Shown: in pieces, positions 13,295 through 22,360 of the stretch | Layout of the letters: every line of letters begins with the position of its first letter | How positions within the stretch are numbered: the stretch's first letter is position 1 | Source: a virus | Length of the DNA stretch: 64,000 nucleotides | Reading direction: 5' to 3' (one strand) | Virus record (IMG/VR): IMGVR_UViG_3300017527_001322 | Coordinates: 1 to 64,000 of that record | Program-made: the position numbers and the translations under genes | Notes under the pieces: model-generated | Database searches by the model: none | What the model saw: the letters and a program-made list of their open reading frames with translations, nothing else | What the model was told of the DNA's origin: nothing

Positions 13295-14278
13295 ATGATT
13301 ACTATCTTTGACGGCAGAAAGATTAGCCTGGACGGCACACAGGATGAAATCTACGCCACGGTTTCTGTGGCATTGCGCGACAGGCTGCACGAGTTCAATA
13401 CAGGGAAAAACCTCAACCCCTTTGCCATCTTCATGAAGATAGCCCTTCACATGGACCGAGATGGCTGGGCCTTCCCGGGCAGGGAGAGTATGAAGAAAAG
13501 CACCGGCCTGTCGAGTGACGCAGCCATATCTTCAGCCCTGAAGCACCTGGGCAAGATGCGCGTCGACGGACACCGAGTCCTGGCCATCTACCGGACTAAG
13601 AACAGTGAGGGGCAGTGGTCACAAACTTTGTACAGGGTATTCCCCGACGCTTTTCAGGATGGCCTGGCCAGTATGCCTGCCAGGTTTAGGTCACTTCAAT
13701 TGATTCCGTTTTATGGAGCCACCACAGACAACCCACCCCCAGATAATCTAGGGGTGGATAATCCACCCGTGGAAGATGTGGGTAATAAGGAAATCCATGA
13801 AGAGGAAGGACCACCATCTGAAAGTTCTCTGCCTCCGGCACTTTTCCCGAACTTTCCAAGCGTCCGTGAGGCCGTAGATGCGGAGTCAAACAAGAACACA
13901 AAAGCGTCTATACTTATCGGTTTGTATATGCAACTCTTCCCAGAGAAGAAGGAGCCCACCGTACCCTACGTTCACACAATGGCCGGGCGCACCGGTGGGT
14001 ACACGCTCCTCGCCAGGTATCTCTGGGATGTGAACAAGCTGCAAGTGGACGGGGATGATGTGATGGCCTACATCACCAACACTCACAAGGGAGGTGGCAA
14101 TGGACGACCAAATCACCAAGGAAAAAGCGAAGCGGCTGAAGCAGCTAGACGAGCTCGTGCAGAAGATGAGCGTAAAAAGCTCGACACAGAGTTCCCAGAC
14201 GGGCTCGTCGTCCCCAGCGTCAGCCCAGCCGAAGTGGCAGAACTGGCAAGAGCACGGCGTGCAGGTGCTAGAGCCTGA
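13295..14278 (+). CDS. replication-initiator-like winged-helix protein (327 aa)
   Basis: Residues 40-110 resemble the winged helix of phage initiator or DnaD/O-like proteins (FAIFMKIALHMDRDGWAFPGRESMKKSTGLSS, then KHLGKMRVDGHRVL). A Pro-rich linker follows, then a helical C-terminal domain with a basic, Ala-rich tail. It directly precedes a DnaC-like loader, the usual partner arrangement. ATG 13295 lies 8 bp after the Shine-Dalgarno locked in the leader stem. Its last 179 bp overlap the next gene in another frame. Confidence 0.75.
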   Translation: MITIFDGRKISLDGTQDEIYATVSVALRDRLHEFNTGKNLNPFAIFMKIALHMDRDGWAFPGRESMKKSTGLSSDAAISSALKHLGKMRVDGHRVLAIYRTKNSEGQWSQTLYRVFPDAFQDGLASMPARFRSLQLIPFYGATTDNPPPDNLGVDNPPVEDVGNKEIHEEEGPPSESSLPPALFPNFPSVREAVDAESNKNTKASILIGLYMQLFPEKKEPTVPYVHTMAGRTGGYTLLARYLWDVNKLQVDGDDVMAYITNTHKGGGNGRPNHQGKSEAAEAARRARAEDERKKLDTEFPDGLVVPSVSPAEVAELARARRAGARA

Positions 14279-14984
14279 GTGCTCTATCTGCCAGGACCGC
14301 CAGTATGTCCGGGAGGATTTACCGCCCGACCATCCCAGGTTCGGGAAGTTGACTCCCTGCTCCTGCCAGTTTGACGTGGTGTTCGAGCGGTTGAAGAAGC
14401 TAAGCCGGCTATCCGAGGAGATGCAGTACTGGTACCTGGACCAGTTCATCGACCGTGAGGGCAAGCTGGGCAAGGTGGTCACTGGTTTGAGTATGCTCCT
14501 GGAGGAACGTGCTGGTTGGGCTACGCTTACAGGACCTTTTGGCACAGGCAAGACCTACCTTCTCGCAGCCTTCGCAAATGAAGCCAGGCTGGACCAACGC
14601 AGGACGGTTTACACCACCACCGCTGACCTCCTGGCAGACCTCCGGGCCACCTTCGACCCGAAGTCCAAGGAATCTACAAGCGAGCTCTTCCAGCAGGTGC
14701 TGGATGCCGAGGTCCTCTGTATCGACGAGCTAGAGAAATTCAGGGCCACCGACTGGGCCATGGAACAGTTTTTCCGCCTGGTAGAACACAGGTACCGGCT
14801 GCAAGGTGAGGCCATCACCCTCTGGGCTACGAACAAGAGGCTCACCCGGGATGGCACCGAGGTCGTCATGGAGGTCGGCGACTGGGAGGGGTACCTGGAG
14901 TCACGGATGCGTGATGGGCGGTTTGAGATATACGACCAATTCTGGGGATTGTCGGACCTGAGGCCCAAGCTGAGAAAAGGATAA
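14100..14984 (+). CDS. dnaC: DnaC-like AAA+ helicase loader (294 aa)
   Basis: AAA+ ATPase of the DnaC/IstB type: Walker A GPFGTGKT (145-152), Walker B VLCIDE (205-210), sensor 1 ATN (243-245) and an ESRMRDGR segment as likely Arg finger. A zinc-binding segment (Cys61/64 and Cys87/89) precedes it as in other phage loaders. It would load the host replicative helicase onto origin DNA with the upstream initiator. ATG 14100 has GGGAGG 6 bp upstream; the GTG at 14094 is less likely. No helicase, primase or polymerase is encoded in the window. Confidence 0.88.
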   Translation: MDDQITKEKAKRLKQLDELVQKMSVKSSTQSSQTGSSSPASAQPKWQNWQEHGVQVLEPECSICQDRQYVREDLPPDHPRFGKLTPCSCQFDVVFERLKKLSRLSEEMQYWYLDQFIDREGKLGKVVTGLSMLLEERAGWATLTGPFGTGKTYLLAAFANEARLDQRRTVYTTTADLLADLRATFDPKSKESTSELFQQVLDAEVLCIDELEKFRATDWAMEQFFRLVEHRYRLQGEAITLWATNKRLTRDGTEVVMEVGDWEGYLESRMRDGRFEIYDQFWGLSDLRPKLRKG

Positions 14985-15011
14985 GATGCACAACACAGGA
15001 GCGGTAAAATC

Positions 15012-16121
15012 ATGGAAAGAGAGTTGGCACTCGGGGCAGGAATACTTGTCCTGGTCCCCCGCATCACTCCCAAGCAATGGGAAAAAGCGACAATCCGCAG
15101 GGTCAGCCCGATGCGCAAGAGTATCTACTACACCACCGAGGTCGGCAGAAAGAGTCACACCAGGGTCAGTGCCTACCGAAGTACGTGGGTATGGCCAGGA
15201 GACCCTGACCCCTACACCCCAGCCGAGACTGAGCATGGCGGGGGTCCTCGCACAGACTACACGCTGGGCAGGTACAACTATCCGATTGACAAGCGAAATT
15301 CTCACGAGCTGGGCATCGGCATTACTGGCTGCGCCTTTCGTGGTAGTCTCATGTGTCATGTATGCTATCTTTCCTGGGACATACCGGTCGAATGTAGCTG
15401 GAACTGCTGGCAATGCGAGCACAAGGGTACCTGTCCCTGCAGTATGCCTGGCCAGGAACTTATCATCGGCTGGAAGATGGCAGAAGAAATCGCCGAGGGG
15501 GTGGTAGGATGGAAGGCCAGGGGTATTCTTATGGAAGCTGCCGACCAGGGAGTCCAGTGGGACAAAAAGGGTCCGTTCGGTTGCATGAAATGCCTGGACA
15601 CCGGCCTGGTCAACGGAGAATGGTGCGAATGTATCCGCAGCACACTAGTGAGAGGAGTGTTCACCATGTCGTCAGGAATTAACGGAGAAGTACACGAGGG
15701 ATTGCTGGAGGAGTTCAACAGATGCCGAGCGGAGATGCTGAGAATCCGAGGAGAGGAGTTTCCAATATCAGAGACCCAGGTAACCTGGAAGGCGGACGGT
15801 GGGCACATTGGAACTTTGGTGGACCACTTCAACAGGCGCATTTTGCTGAACGTCCCCATACGCATTGTCGACCAGTGGGACGGAGACAAAGGAGCGCGAA
15901 TGCACGCCTTGTCCGTGCTCTGTGGCAGGCCGTTAAAGAGCACCAAGGAGATGTATTACTTTGAGCTCCATGGCTGGCATGCCTGGGCCGTGAACCATGA
16001 CGAGGAAACAGACACCTGGTCTCTACACGAAGGGCCGCAAGAGGTCATGAAGGCACTCATCTGGGACCCGTCATTCAGAGCGCTGGCCGAGGCCCAGCCG
16101 GCCATGGAACCGGTGGCGTGA
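15012..16121 (+). CDS. Cys-rich multi-zinc protein of unknown function (369 aa)
   Basis: Three Cys clusters stand out: CHVCYLSW and CSWNCWQCEHKGTCPC around residues 115-143, and CMKCLDTG...CEC around 193-210. The first resembles a treble-clef or ferredoxin-like knuckle; the last resembles a DnaJ-type zinc finger. The N-terminal 70 residues look like an SH3-like barrel and the C-terminal part is alpha/beta. Not recognised as a whole. Shine-Dalgarno AGGAG lies upstream of ATG 15012. Confidence 0.75.
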   Translation: MERELALGAGILVLVPRITPKQWEKATIRRVSPMRKSIYYTTEVGRKSHTRVSAYRSTWVWPGDPDPYTPAETEHGGGPRTDYTLGRYNYPIDKRNSHELGIGITGCAFRGSLMCHVCYLSWDIPVECSWNCWQCEHKGTCPCSMPGQELIIGWKMAEEIAEGVVGWKARGILMEAADQGVQWDKKGPFGCMKCLDTGLVNGEWCECIRSTLVRGVFTMSSGINGEVHEGLLEEFNRCRAEMLRIRGEEFPISETQVTWKADGGHIGTLVDHFNRRILLNVPIRIVDQWDGDKGARMHALSVLCGRPLKSTKEMYYFELHGWHAWAVNHDEETDTWSLHEGPQEVMKALIWDPSFRALAEAQPAMEPVA

Positions 16122-16122
16122 T

Positions 16123-16392
16123 ATGTGGAAACTAAAGAAAGCGTCAGTGGTGCTCAGGCCTAGTGGTGGCTTCCGAACCATATCAGGAGAGTTTGAGGCC
16201 ACAGAAACAACCAGTGACGGGAAAACGACCTCAATCAAAACCCATACAGCCTCCGTCCTAATCAGTGCAAACGAGAGTCATGAACGAGCATGGAATATAC
16301 TGGAGAGACTGTTGCTAAAAACAGTCCTGGACCACACACCGACGCCTGGCCATCAGGATGATGAGAAACACTACGAGAAGGAGGCAGAATGA
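16123..16392 (+). CDS. hypothetical protein (89 aa)
   Basis: Probable small beta sheet (alternating Thr/Val/Ser strands) with a C-terminal helix. One base after the previous stop; four-base overlap with the next gene. No family recognised. Confidence 0.65.
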   Translation: MWKLKKASVVLRPSGGFRTISGEFEATETTSDGKTTSIKTHTASVLISANESHERAWNILERLLLKTVLDHTPTPGHQDDEKHYEKEAE

Positions 16393-17063
16393 GAACAAAG
16401 TACTACCTGGAAGAAACAAGGGTTCCGAGTGAGCAGTTCGACGCTGTGTTTGGTGACGGGTACGAGCCCAAGAAGGATGTCGGTGATGGCACAGACGACG
16501 ATTTCTCAGACATCCTAAAAGCGCAGATTGATGAGATACACCAAAAGGACTCTCTGTCCATACGCTGCTGGCTGCAAATGCTTGACGGCTCGGTCCCGGA
16601 CAGTGTGTACAAATACGAGTTCGTTGTCTACAATCACGGGGATTACTGGAGATCAAAATTCAATATGGTGAGTGGCCGGGCCGAGGCAGAGATAATCATG
16701 GGGTATGACGGCTGGGACTACACCGGGCAAAGGGAGGGCACGGCAACTTGCTTTATTGGACGCACAGACGGCACGCTGCATTCGGAGCAAGTGCGGGGCG
16801 TAGGCTGGCTCTCGCATCCAGATTATGGTAGGTACTGCAGTGCCAACCTGGTCTTCGTCATAGAACCAGCCGTCGAGCCAGAACCGGAGCCTGAGCCAGA
16901 ACCGGAGCCTGAGCCAGAACCGGAGCCTGAGCCGGACGACCTGAAACAGGTCCTCATGCTTGCTGCCTGGAACGCGACATGGCTGGCAACCTATCTGAAC
17001 AAGGCAATTGAGATACTGGATGAGTCAGGAGGTGGTGTAAATGAAGAAGGGCGACCTGGTTGA
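16389..17063 (+). CDS. hypothetical protein with Glu-Pro repeat hinge (224 aa)
   Basis: A globular N-terminal domain (about 1-160, beta-rich, many aromatic residues) is joined by ten or more consecutive Glu-Pro dipeptides to a C-terminal helix. Glu-Pro runs form rigid extended spacers, as in TonB-like and some surface proteins. No signal peptide. Possible role in bridging two partners; inference only. Confidence 0.7.
   Translation: MRTKYYLEETRVPSEQFDAVFGDGYEPKKDVGDGTDDDFSDILKAQIDEIHQKDSLSIRCWLQMLDGSVPDSVYKYEFVVYNHGDYWRSKFNMVSGRAEAEIIMGYDGWDYTGQREGTATCFIGRTDGTLHSEQVRGVGWLSHPDYGRYCSANLVFVIEPAVEPEPEPEPEPEPEPEPEPEPDDLKQVLMLAAWNATWLATYLNKAIEILDESGGGVNEEGRPG
16875..16928 (+). repeat. 18-bp tandem repeat encoding Glu-Pro
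   Basis: Three exact, head-to-tail copies of GAGCCAGAACCGGAGCCT inside the preceding gene. Copy number is likely to vary between relatives by slippage. Confidence 0.85.
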
Positions 17064-17175
17064 ATGTGGGAGCTGCGAGGTACAGTGGGTCTACAACGGG
17101 CGAGATATGTGCCCAATCTGCTACCAGCGGGACGTGAGGCCGGCCAATGAAGCAAAGACAGAAGTCACAAGCTGA
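17041..17175 (+). CDS. tiny zinc-ribbon protein (44 aa)
   Basis: Cys9-x2-Cys12 and Cys24-x2-Cys27 form a compact zinc ribbon. ATG 17041 has GGAGGTGG upstream and overlaps the end of the Glu-Pro gene; the stop lies inside the HNH gene. Small zinc ribbons beside nucleases are common in phages; the function is unknown. Confidence 0.6.
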   Translation: MKKGDLVECGSCEVQWVYNGRDMCPICYQRDVRPANEAKTEVTS

Positions 17176-17650
17176 GCTAGACATCGAGAAGCGGCAACGC
17201 TTCGCGATTCGCAGAGCTCGCTTCAATGTCAAGTGGGAACTGGCCTACCGGGGCGCTCGCTGCCCGGGGTGCTGGAAGCCGGTGTATCCCAGCGACGGAG
17301 AGTTCCACCACGCCCTGTTCCGAGAGCGGGACGCCATCACCCACGAGCAGAAACTGTTGCTGTATGATGTCAGGAATGGCCTGGTCGTGCATCACGCCTG
17401 CCACCTCGGGGAGAACAAGCCCGGGTTTCGCACTAACAGCGCCATCATCGTCATTCACCAGGCCGGTGGGCCAGAGAACATACGGCAATACTGCGCAGGC
17501 TTAGCCGAGCACTTTGAGGTGCTGACTATACCCAAGCTCTGGGTTGAACTACTGGACGACTGGTACAGCTTGGGCGGACCGTGCCCTACTTGCCTCGGGG
17601 ACAGGGTCCGCGACGGAACATGCCTGAGCTGCCTGTGGAGGATGGTGTGA
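17147..17650 (+). CDS. HNH endonuclease (167 aa)
   Basis: The HNH core is intact: Cys39-x2-Cys42, FHHAL with His54/His55, Asn77 in VRNGLVV, and HHACH with His82/83, Cys85 and His86. A second zinc knuckle (CPTC...CLSC, Cys146-162) follows. It would nick or cut DNA; it may be a homing endonuclease or a replication or packaging nuclease. Position upstream of the Gp3-like gene favours DNA metabolism. Confidence 0.85.
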   Translation: MKQRQKSQAELDIEKRQRFAIRRARFNVKWELAYRGARCPGCWKPVYPSDGEFHHALFRERDAITHEQKLLLYDVRNGLVVHHACHLGENKPGFRTNSAIIVIHQAGGPENIRQYCAGLAEHFEVLTIPKLWVELLDDWYSLGGPCPTCLGDRVRDGTCLSCLWRMV

Positions 17651-19023
17651 GGGACTATGAGCGAGAGCGCGACTGGATGCTCGTGCGTGGCAGGTGGCAC
17701 AAGCACAGAGAGCTGGAAAAATGGTGGGAGTGCCGGTGTGGGAGCAGCCTTGTGCTCAAGTTCCGGGACGGGTGGGTCACAGAATGCGCTGCCGACCTAA
17801 GCCATAGTCCAGACACACACTTCATCACCCAGACGGTGGCGCACGAAGAGAAAGCCAAGATGATGGAGTACCAGGGATGGTACGACCAAGGGAAGGAGAA
17901 CAGAATGGCATTTGTAAAGGACAGGCACACAGAAGACGGCGCACTCCGGGGTCAGCCCAGGGTCCGCCGAGCTGGGCGCATAGCGCTTGGCGAGAAGCGT
18001 CAGGGTGGCGGGGCAAGGTCGTTGCCCTACTTCAGGTTTGTTCCCTTTGAGGAGACTGATGCCGGGCTAGCAATGATGCAGCAGGTACAGACAGTCCTTG
18101 AAGAATACGGCATAGACTCAGAGCAGCCGAAGGCGCTGCCGGCCTACCTGCCAGCAAACGCCGTAGAGCTGTTTGCATCCAGTTCTTACAAGCTGGCCGG
18201 CAATGAGGGCCGTCCCCGGTGTGTTGGTGATGGCCAGAACATCAACTTCAAGCTGGGACCCCAGAACAAGCTGGAGGTCTCCCACGATGAGGTCTCTGCC
18301 TTCACGGTGAACATCGACGGCACGGAGTTCAAGAAGGGTGAACAGATACCATGCCCGGGCCGCGCCCAGGAGGGCAGGTGGTCACACTGTGAGAAATGTG
18401 GTCTCAAGCTGTCAATCGACCTGCAAATTGCCCACCTGCCGTACATCTGGCAACTGACGACCGGCGACCAGGCATTCTACGACCAGTTCTTCACAGTGCT
18501 AGCCATGTGCCAGGACTACGTGCGCCAGGGAGATGCCCGGTTCTTGACCGAGATTCCATTGCTGCTGCGCAGGGAGCCAGGCATGAAGGCCAGACCGGAA
18601 GAGAGACAGGGAGAAACATACCTGAAGTGGCAGGAGATGCCCACGCTATCAATCGAGGTCCATCCCATCTGGACGGCCACCGTCGCAGCAAGCCGTGTTG
18701 CTAGCCTTACTCCAGGCGGGGCACTGAAGGCTTTGCCCGAGGGAGAAACCGGGGACCAGGAACCCGAGGAGAAGATTGTCGGCACGGGTTCACCACTGGA
18801 CAAATTAGACTGGGCCGAAGGTGTCAACAAAGACCCGGTGGACAAAGAGTTCTGGCCAGAGTTCTACAAGCACGTGATAGCGCAGATGGGCTACCCGGAC
18901 GAAAAGTCAATCAACCAGGTGCTGCAGGAGGAATTCAAGACAGGGAAGAATACCCAGAGCCAGCCGGCTGGGGTGTTGTGGTCAACACTGCAGAGACGTA
19001 TCACCCCTCCGCCAGAGGGGTAG
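17647..19023 (+). CDS. Gp3-like recombination-directionality-family protein (458 aa)
   Basis: The order of features matches the Gp3-like (phiC31 RDF) family as I know it: RRAGRIALGEK near residue 106, PYFRFVP, then LPAYLPANAVELFASSSYK, a GDG loop, an IPCPG...HCEKCG zinc site and a strand pair with LPYIWQL. Members bind DNA or single-strand intermediates, and a few control serine integrases; here the integrase is a tyrosine recombinase, so a replication-associated role is more likely. GTG 17647 with GGAGG 5 bp upstream makes a GTGA overlap; ATG 17620 is an alternative. The C-terminal 100 residues are disordered and acidic. Confidence 0.6.
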   Translation: MRDYERERDWMLVRGRWHKHRELEKWWECRCGSSLVLKFRDGWVTECAADLSHSPDTHFITQTVAHEEKAKMMEYQGWYDQGKENRMAFVKDRHTEDGALRGQPRVRRAGRIALGEKRQGGGARSLPYFRFVPFEETDAGLAMMQQVQTVLEEYGIDSEQPKALPAYLPANAVELFASSSYKLAGNEGRPRCVGDGQNINFKLGPQNKLEVSHDEVSAFTVNIDGTEFKKGEQIPCPGRAQEGRWSHCEKCGLKLSIDLQIAHLPYIWQLTTGDQAFYDQFFTVLAMCQDYVRQGDARFLTEIPLLLRREPGMKARPEERQGETYLKWQEMPTLSIEVHPIWTATVAASRVASLTPGGALKALPEGETGDQEPEEKIVGTGSPLDKLDWAEGVNKDPVDKEFWPEFYKHVIAQMGYPDEKSINQVLQEEFKTGKNTQSQPAGVLWSTLQRRITPPPEG

Positions 19024-19047
19024 ATTGCTTAGCCGTAAATAGTATAT

Positions 19048-19076
19048 AGCAGGGGCCTATTCGGTCCCTGCTTTTT
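19048..19076 (+). terminator. terminator between converging operons
   Basis: AGCAGGGGCC (19048-19057) pairs with GGTCCCTGCT (19063-19072) including one G-U, then TTTTT. It ends the replication operon; the stem also covers the 3' end of the oppositely oriented tail-fibre operon. Confidence 0.85.
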
Positions 19077-19269
19077 CTTCCTCGTCCTTCTTTTTGTTGC
19101 CCACGAGCCACAGGCCGTCAGGCCGCTGCTCTAGCCGGAAGTCATCGCTGAGGCCGCCGCTCGCGCCATATGTCGTCATCAACTCCTCGATGTCTGCTCC
19201 GAGCTCTTCACGTTCGTTGATGAGCGTCGCCAGTGCGAGCGCTCGACCCTTACTCAGCTTCAGTTCCAA
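19057..19269 (-). CDS. small protein after the tail fibre (70 aa, TTG start)
   Basis: TTG at 19269 is preceded by GGAGG six bases upstream, inside the end of the fibre gene. The product has a helical N-terminus (LALATLINEREELGADIEELM) and a Lys/Glu tail. Small proteins here are often fibre-assembly chaperones; this is inferred from position only. Confidence 0.6.
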   Translation of the reverse strand: MELKLSKGRALALATLINEREELGADIEELMTTYGASGGLSDDFRLEQRPDGLWLVGNKKKDEEEKAGTE

Positions 19270-22200
19270 TATTTTCCTCCAGCAGTCTCTTGTATCCCTC
19301 GACCTCAGACATGAGGGATTCCATTTCCTCGCGCATTGCCCGGCGCTCTTCGTATGCCTGCCAGATTGCGCCTGCATATAGACGCTGTAGCTGTGCGCCG
19401 TTGACTAGCCCACCCTCTGCCCGAGGGGCGCCGAGGATGCCGGCCTCAACCAGGTCTGCCTCATTATACCTCAAAAAGTCATCAAACTGCGAACGAATCA
19501 TGGTGTCCGGGCTGGTGACCCTGGTGAACGTCCGAGCCAGGTGGGCGTCATCATACTCATCAAACGCTGACCCGGTGCCGTCGTAGTGATAGTCTCCATT
19601 GCCCTCAATGAGAAACGCAGTTGTGTCGTAGTTCCTGACAACAAGGATATTCGCGTTTGAGGCGTGGTTGGTCCGGGTCGTCGTGCTTTTCAGCGCGGGT
19701 CCAAGTATGATATTGCCCAGGCTGGATGTGCTCTTGGCGGCTGTGTCTTCCGTCGTAGCGACCGAATTCACGACAAAGCTGTAGGTTGCCTCAGACGCAG
19801 ACAGAACCTGAAGGCCGCCACCTGTGGCGCCTCCAATTGATTTCAAGAAAGCTCCATAGGTGTCCGTCTCCATAAATGCCGTTACGCCATGGCCTACGTC
19901 AGAAGACTTTAGTGCCAGGATGTGGTTGTCAGCACCGCCCTGGTTGATGCTGATTCCAGAAGTCATATCCCCGTTGGCGTTGTCGTTGATGTACATCTTG
20001 CCTGCACTGGTGAACGCGAAATCGGAGGCATCGACCAGAGTTGTGGAAGCATTAAATTTCAGTGCATCACCATCGCTGTCATCAATCCCAATGGTCCAGT
20101 CAGTGCCACCAGTATCAAAGGTGATGATTGGGTCATCTGCATTGTAGATGTAGACTGTACCAGTGGCGGGGTCGGTGCCAGTTCCCCCAACGTAGATACC
20201 GCCACCAACCCTGACATCATTTGATGTCCACAAGTCACCATCGCTTGCGGTGGTGCTTGTACCACCAACATAAACTCCATCCTGCACGCCAAGATTACCG
20301 TTCGCACCACTAATGATGACCCCGACTGCTGTGCCAGCGGCAAGTGTAGTCAATCCATCATTTGTGCTTATGAAGAGAATTTTGGGAGAAGCAGACGCCG
20401 TATTGGAAATCTCCAAGCCCTCAACACTTGTTCCAATAGACCAATCCGGGGTTGCGGTGTCTCCAAAGAATAGGTATGGAGAGTCTATGTATAAGCCAGC
20501 CTCATTTATTATAACCTGGCCACTACCGCCCGACAGCTCGAAACCTCCATCTGTATCGTATTTCAAGTAGTTGCTGCCACTATAGTCGCCAATCCCGATT
20601 CCGTAGTAGTCATTTGCGCCAATGCCATAGGCATTCCGCATGTTCCCTATGCGAGTAACCTCTGTCTGCCCGTTGTAGGTGGTCCCAACCTCTTGAATGC
20701 TGATGCGTGGAACCTCTTGGTCTGTCCCAGCATCATAGGACATCATTTCAATCCAGCCATCACCATCATAGCCAAGCAGCCCAAAGGGAGCACCTTGCGC
20801 CCAGGTATTAGCCCCGCTTCCGTCCTCGTCTCTATCAAAGTTCCAGGTGGTGCCACTCACAAAAGATGTAAGCTGAATATACTCCACCTGGAGAGAGCTG
20901 CGAAGAATGATAAAATCATCTACAGCACCAATATCTTCATTAAAGCCCAGGTCAGCCTGAGTAGCCACATCGCTGATAGCAGCAGGTAATGAACTGGCAT
21001 ACTTGGGAATCATGTGCCAGCCACCCGTGAGGGTGATAGTATTGAGGGCAAAGACTATAGTATCAAGCTCAGAGAGCCAGCCTTTGCGCCAGAGTAAAGT
21101 TGAGCTGCCTAAGTCATAGGTGTCCGTTGTAGTTGGATAAGCATGCCCCGTAACATAGAGGTTATCCGAAGGAGCCAGAGTTAAATCATTTGCTGTGGTA
21201 CTGATTGTCTGGGCATCCTGGAACTCCAAGTCTCCGTCGATATCCACATTACCACTGACATCAAGAGCTACTGTGGGGGCGACAATGTTGATGCCAATCC
21301 TGTTGTTTGACAGGTCGCCATACAAGACGCCACCGATGTTCATTTCGTAGGTGGCATCAACGGCAGAAGGCTCAAGGTCATAGCCGATGAGAATGCAATT
21401 GCTGGCCGTGGTAATATCAGCGCCAGTAGAGCCACCTATCAGAATATTGTAGGAGTACGAATTGGCTGAGGTTCCTTCTCCTGCCGCGAAGCCAATGCAA
21501 ACGTTGTAGTCTCCATCTACATTGTACCTGCCTGCGAGACTGCCGAGGTTCATGTTGTAATTTCCAGTCTCGTTGTACTGCCCCGCGCCTCGGCCTCCAG
21601 CAAAGTTGTTCACGCCCATGGTCACACTTTCAAGGCTGGTAGCACCAACGGCCGTATTGTATGCCCCGGTAGTAATGGCCTCAAGGGCGCTGTAGCCGAC
21701 ACCCGTATTGTACAATCCTGTATCGCCAATCGCATGTGTCAAGTTCCCTAGCCCAACTACCCCCTGGCCTAGAAGTGTATTGGTTGCGCTTTCTGCCCAT
21801 CGGTCAGTGACCAGGTCGCCATCAGCAGCCACGGCAAGAATCATATCCCCGCCATCATCCTGCCACTCTGTAGCGTAGGCAGTTTGAGAGGCATATTGCT
21901 GGATGATGAGGGACTCAACTGCTGTCCCGCTAGATTGAATGTGAACCTGGCCACCAGGTGTGGCGTTATTCACCCCAACATAGGCGTCCATAATATTCAC
22001 TTCATCTGGAGTCTGGTCATCGAAAACAATGCGGCCAGCGGCTGCGCCTAATCCAATCCACTCATCATCAGCCATGGTGATATTGCCACCAGAGAGGCTA
22101 CCGACAGACAGTGCGCCGGCAACAGTCAGGTCCCCGTCGATATCCACATTGCAATCGTAGGTGGCCTCACTATTCTTGATGTAGAGAGTGGTATCCGCTG

Positions 22201-22360
22201 AATCATCTGTGGCGTCAATAGTCATGTCGCCGGCGTATGTCCAGGTCGAGCCACCAAGTGTGCCGGCAGTAGCCGTGCCCACGCCACGACGGGTCAGGAG
22301 GACAGCGATTTTTTGTGCATCTTTCTCTATGTTCGCCCTACCCAATGGGTCATTTGTCAT
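19250..22360 (-). CDS. tail fibre / receptor-binding protein (1036 aa)
   Basis: Long, Gly/Ser/Thr/Asp-rich structural protein. Residues about 200-310 hold repeats such as GYSALEAITTGAYNTAVGATSLESV, the pattern of YadA-head-like left-handed beta rolls. The middle has repeated DLYVGGTGT/TWTIGIDD-like beta segments, and the last 100 residues are alpha-helical with a coiled coil (EERRAMREEMESLMSEVEGYKRLLEENIG), as in trimerising tail spikes. It probably forms a trimer that contacts the host surface. ATG 22360 has GGAGG upstream and overlaps the stop of the preceding gene. It uses more A and T than the head genes. Confidence 0.8.
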   Translation of the reverse strand: MTNDPLGRANIEKDAQKIAVLLTRRGVGTATAGTLGGSTWTYAGDMTIDATDDSADTTLYIKNSEATYDCNVDIDGDLTVAGALSVGSLSGGNITMADDEWIGLGAAAGRIVFDDQTPDEVNIMDAYVGVNNATPGGQVHIQSSGTAVESLIIQQYASQTAYATEWQDDGGDMILAVAADGDLVTDRWAESATNTLLGQGVVGLGNLTHAIGDTGLYNTGVGYSALEAITTGAYNTAVGATSLESVTMGVNNFAGGRGAGQYNETGNYNMNLGSLAGRYNVDGDYNVCIGFAAGEGTSANSYSYNILIGGSTGADITTASNCILIGYDLEPSAVDATYEMNIGGVLYGDLSNNRIGINIVAPTVALDVSGNVDIDGDLEFQDAQTISTTANDLTLAPSDNLYVTGHAYPTTTDTYDLGSSTLLWRKGWLSELDTIVFALNTITLTGGWHMIPKYASSLPAAISDVATQADLGFNEDIGAVDDFIILRSSLQVEYIQLTSFVSGTTWNFDRDEDGSGANTWAQGAPFGLLGYDGDGWIEMMSYDAGTDQEVPRISIQEVGTTYNGQTEVTRIGNMRNAYGIGANDYYGIGIGDYSGSNYLKYDTDGGFELSGGSGQVIINEAGLYIDSPYLFFGDTATPDWSIGTSVEGLEISNTASASPKILFISTNDGLTTLAAGTAVGVIISGANGNLGVQDGVYVGGTSTTASDGDLWTSNDVRVGGGIYVGGTGTDPATGTVYIYNADDPIITFDTGGTDWTIGIDDSDGDALKFNASTTLVDASDFAFTSAGKMYINDNANGDMTSGISINQGGADNHILALKSSDVGHGVTAFMETDTYGAFLKSIGGATGGGLQVLSASEATYSFVVNSVATTEDTAAKSTSSLGNIILGPALKSTTTRTNHASNANILVVRNYDTTAFLIEGNGDYHYDGTGSAFDEYDDAHLARTFTRVTSPDTMIRSQFDDFLRYNEADLVEAGILGAPRAEGGLVNGAQLQRLYAGAIWQAYEERRAMREEMESLMSEVEGYKRLLEENIGTEAE

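Noticed and set aside
14986-15507. Alternative frame overlapping the multi-zinc gene
   Set aside because: Low-complexity Ser/Thr/Arg text without a domain; the 15012 frame has ordered Cys clusters and a better Shine-Dalgarno.
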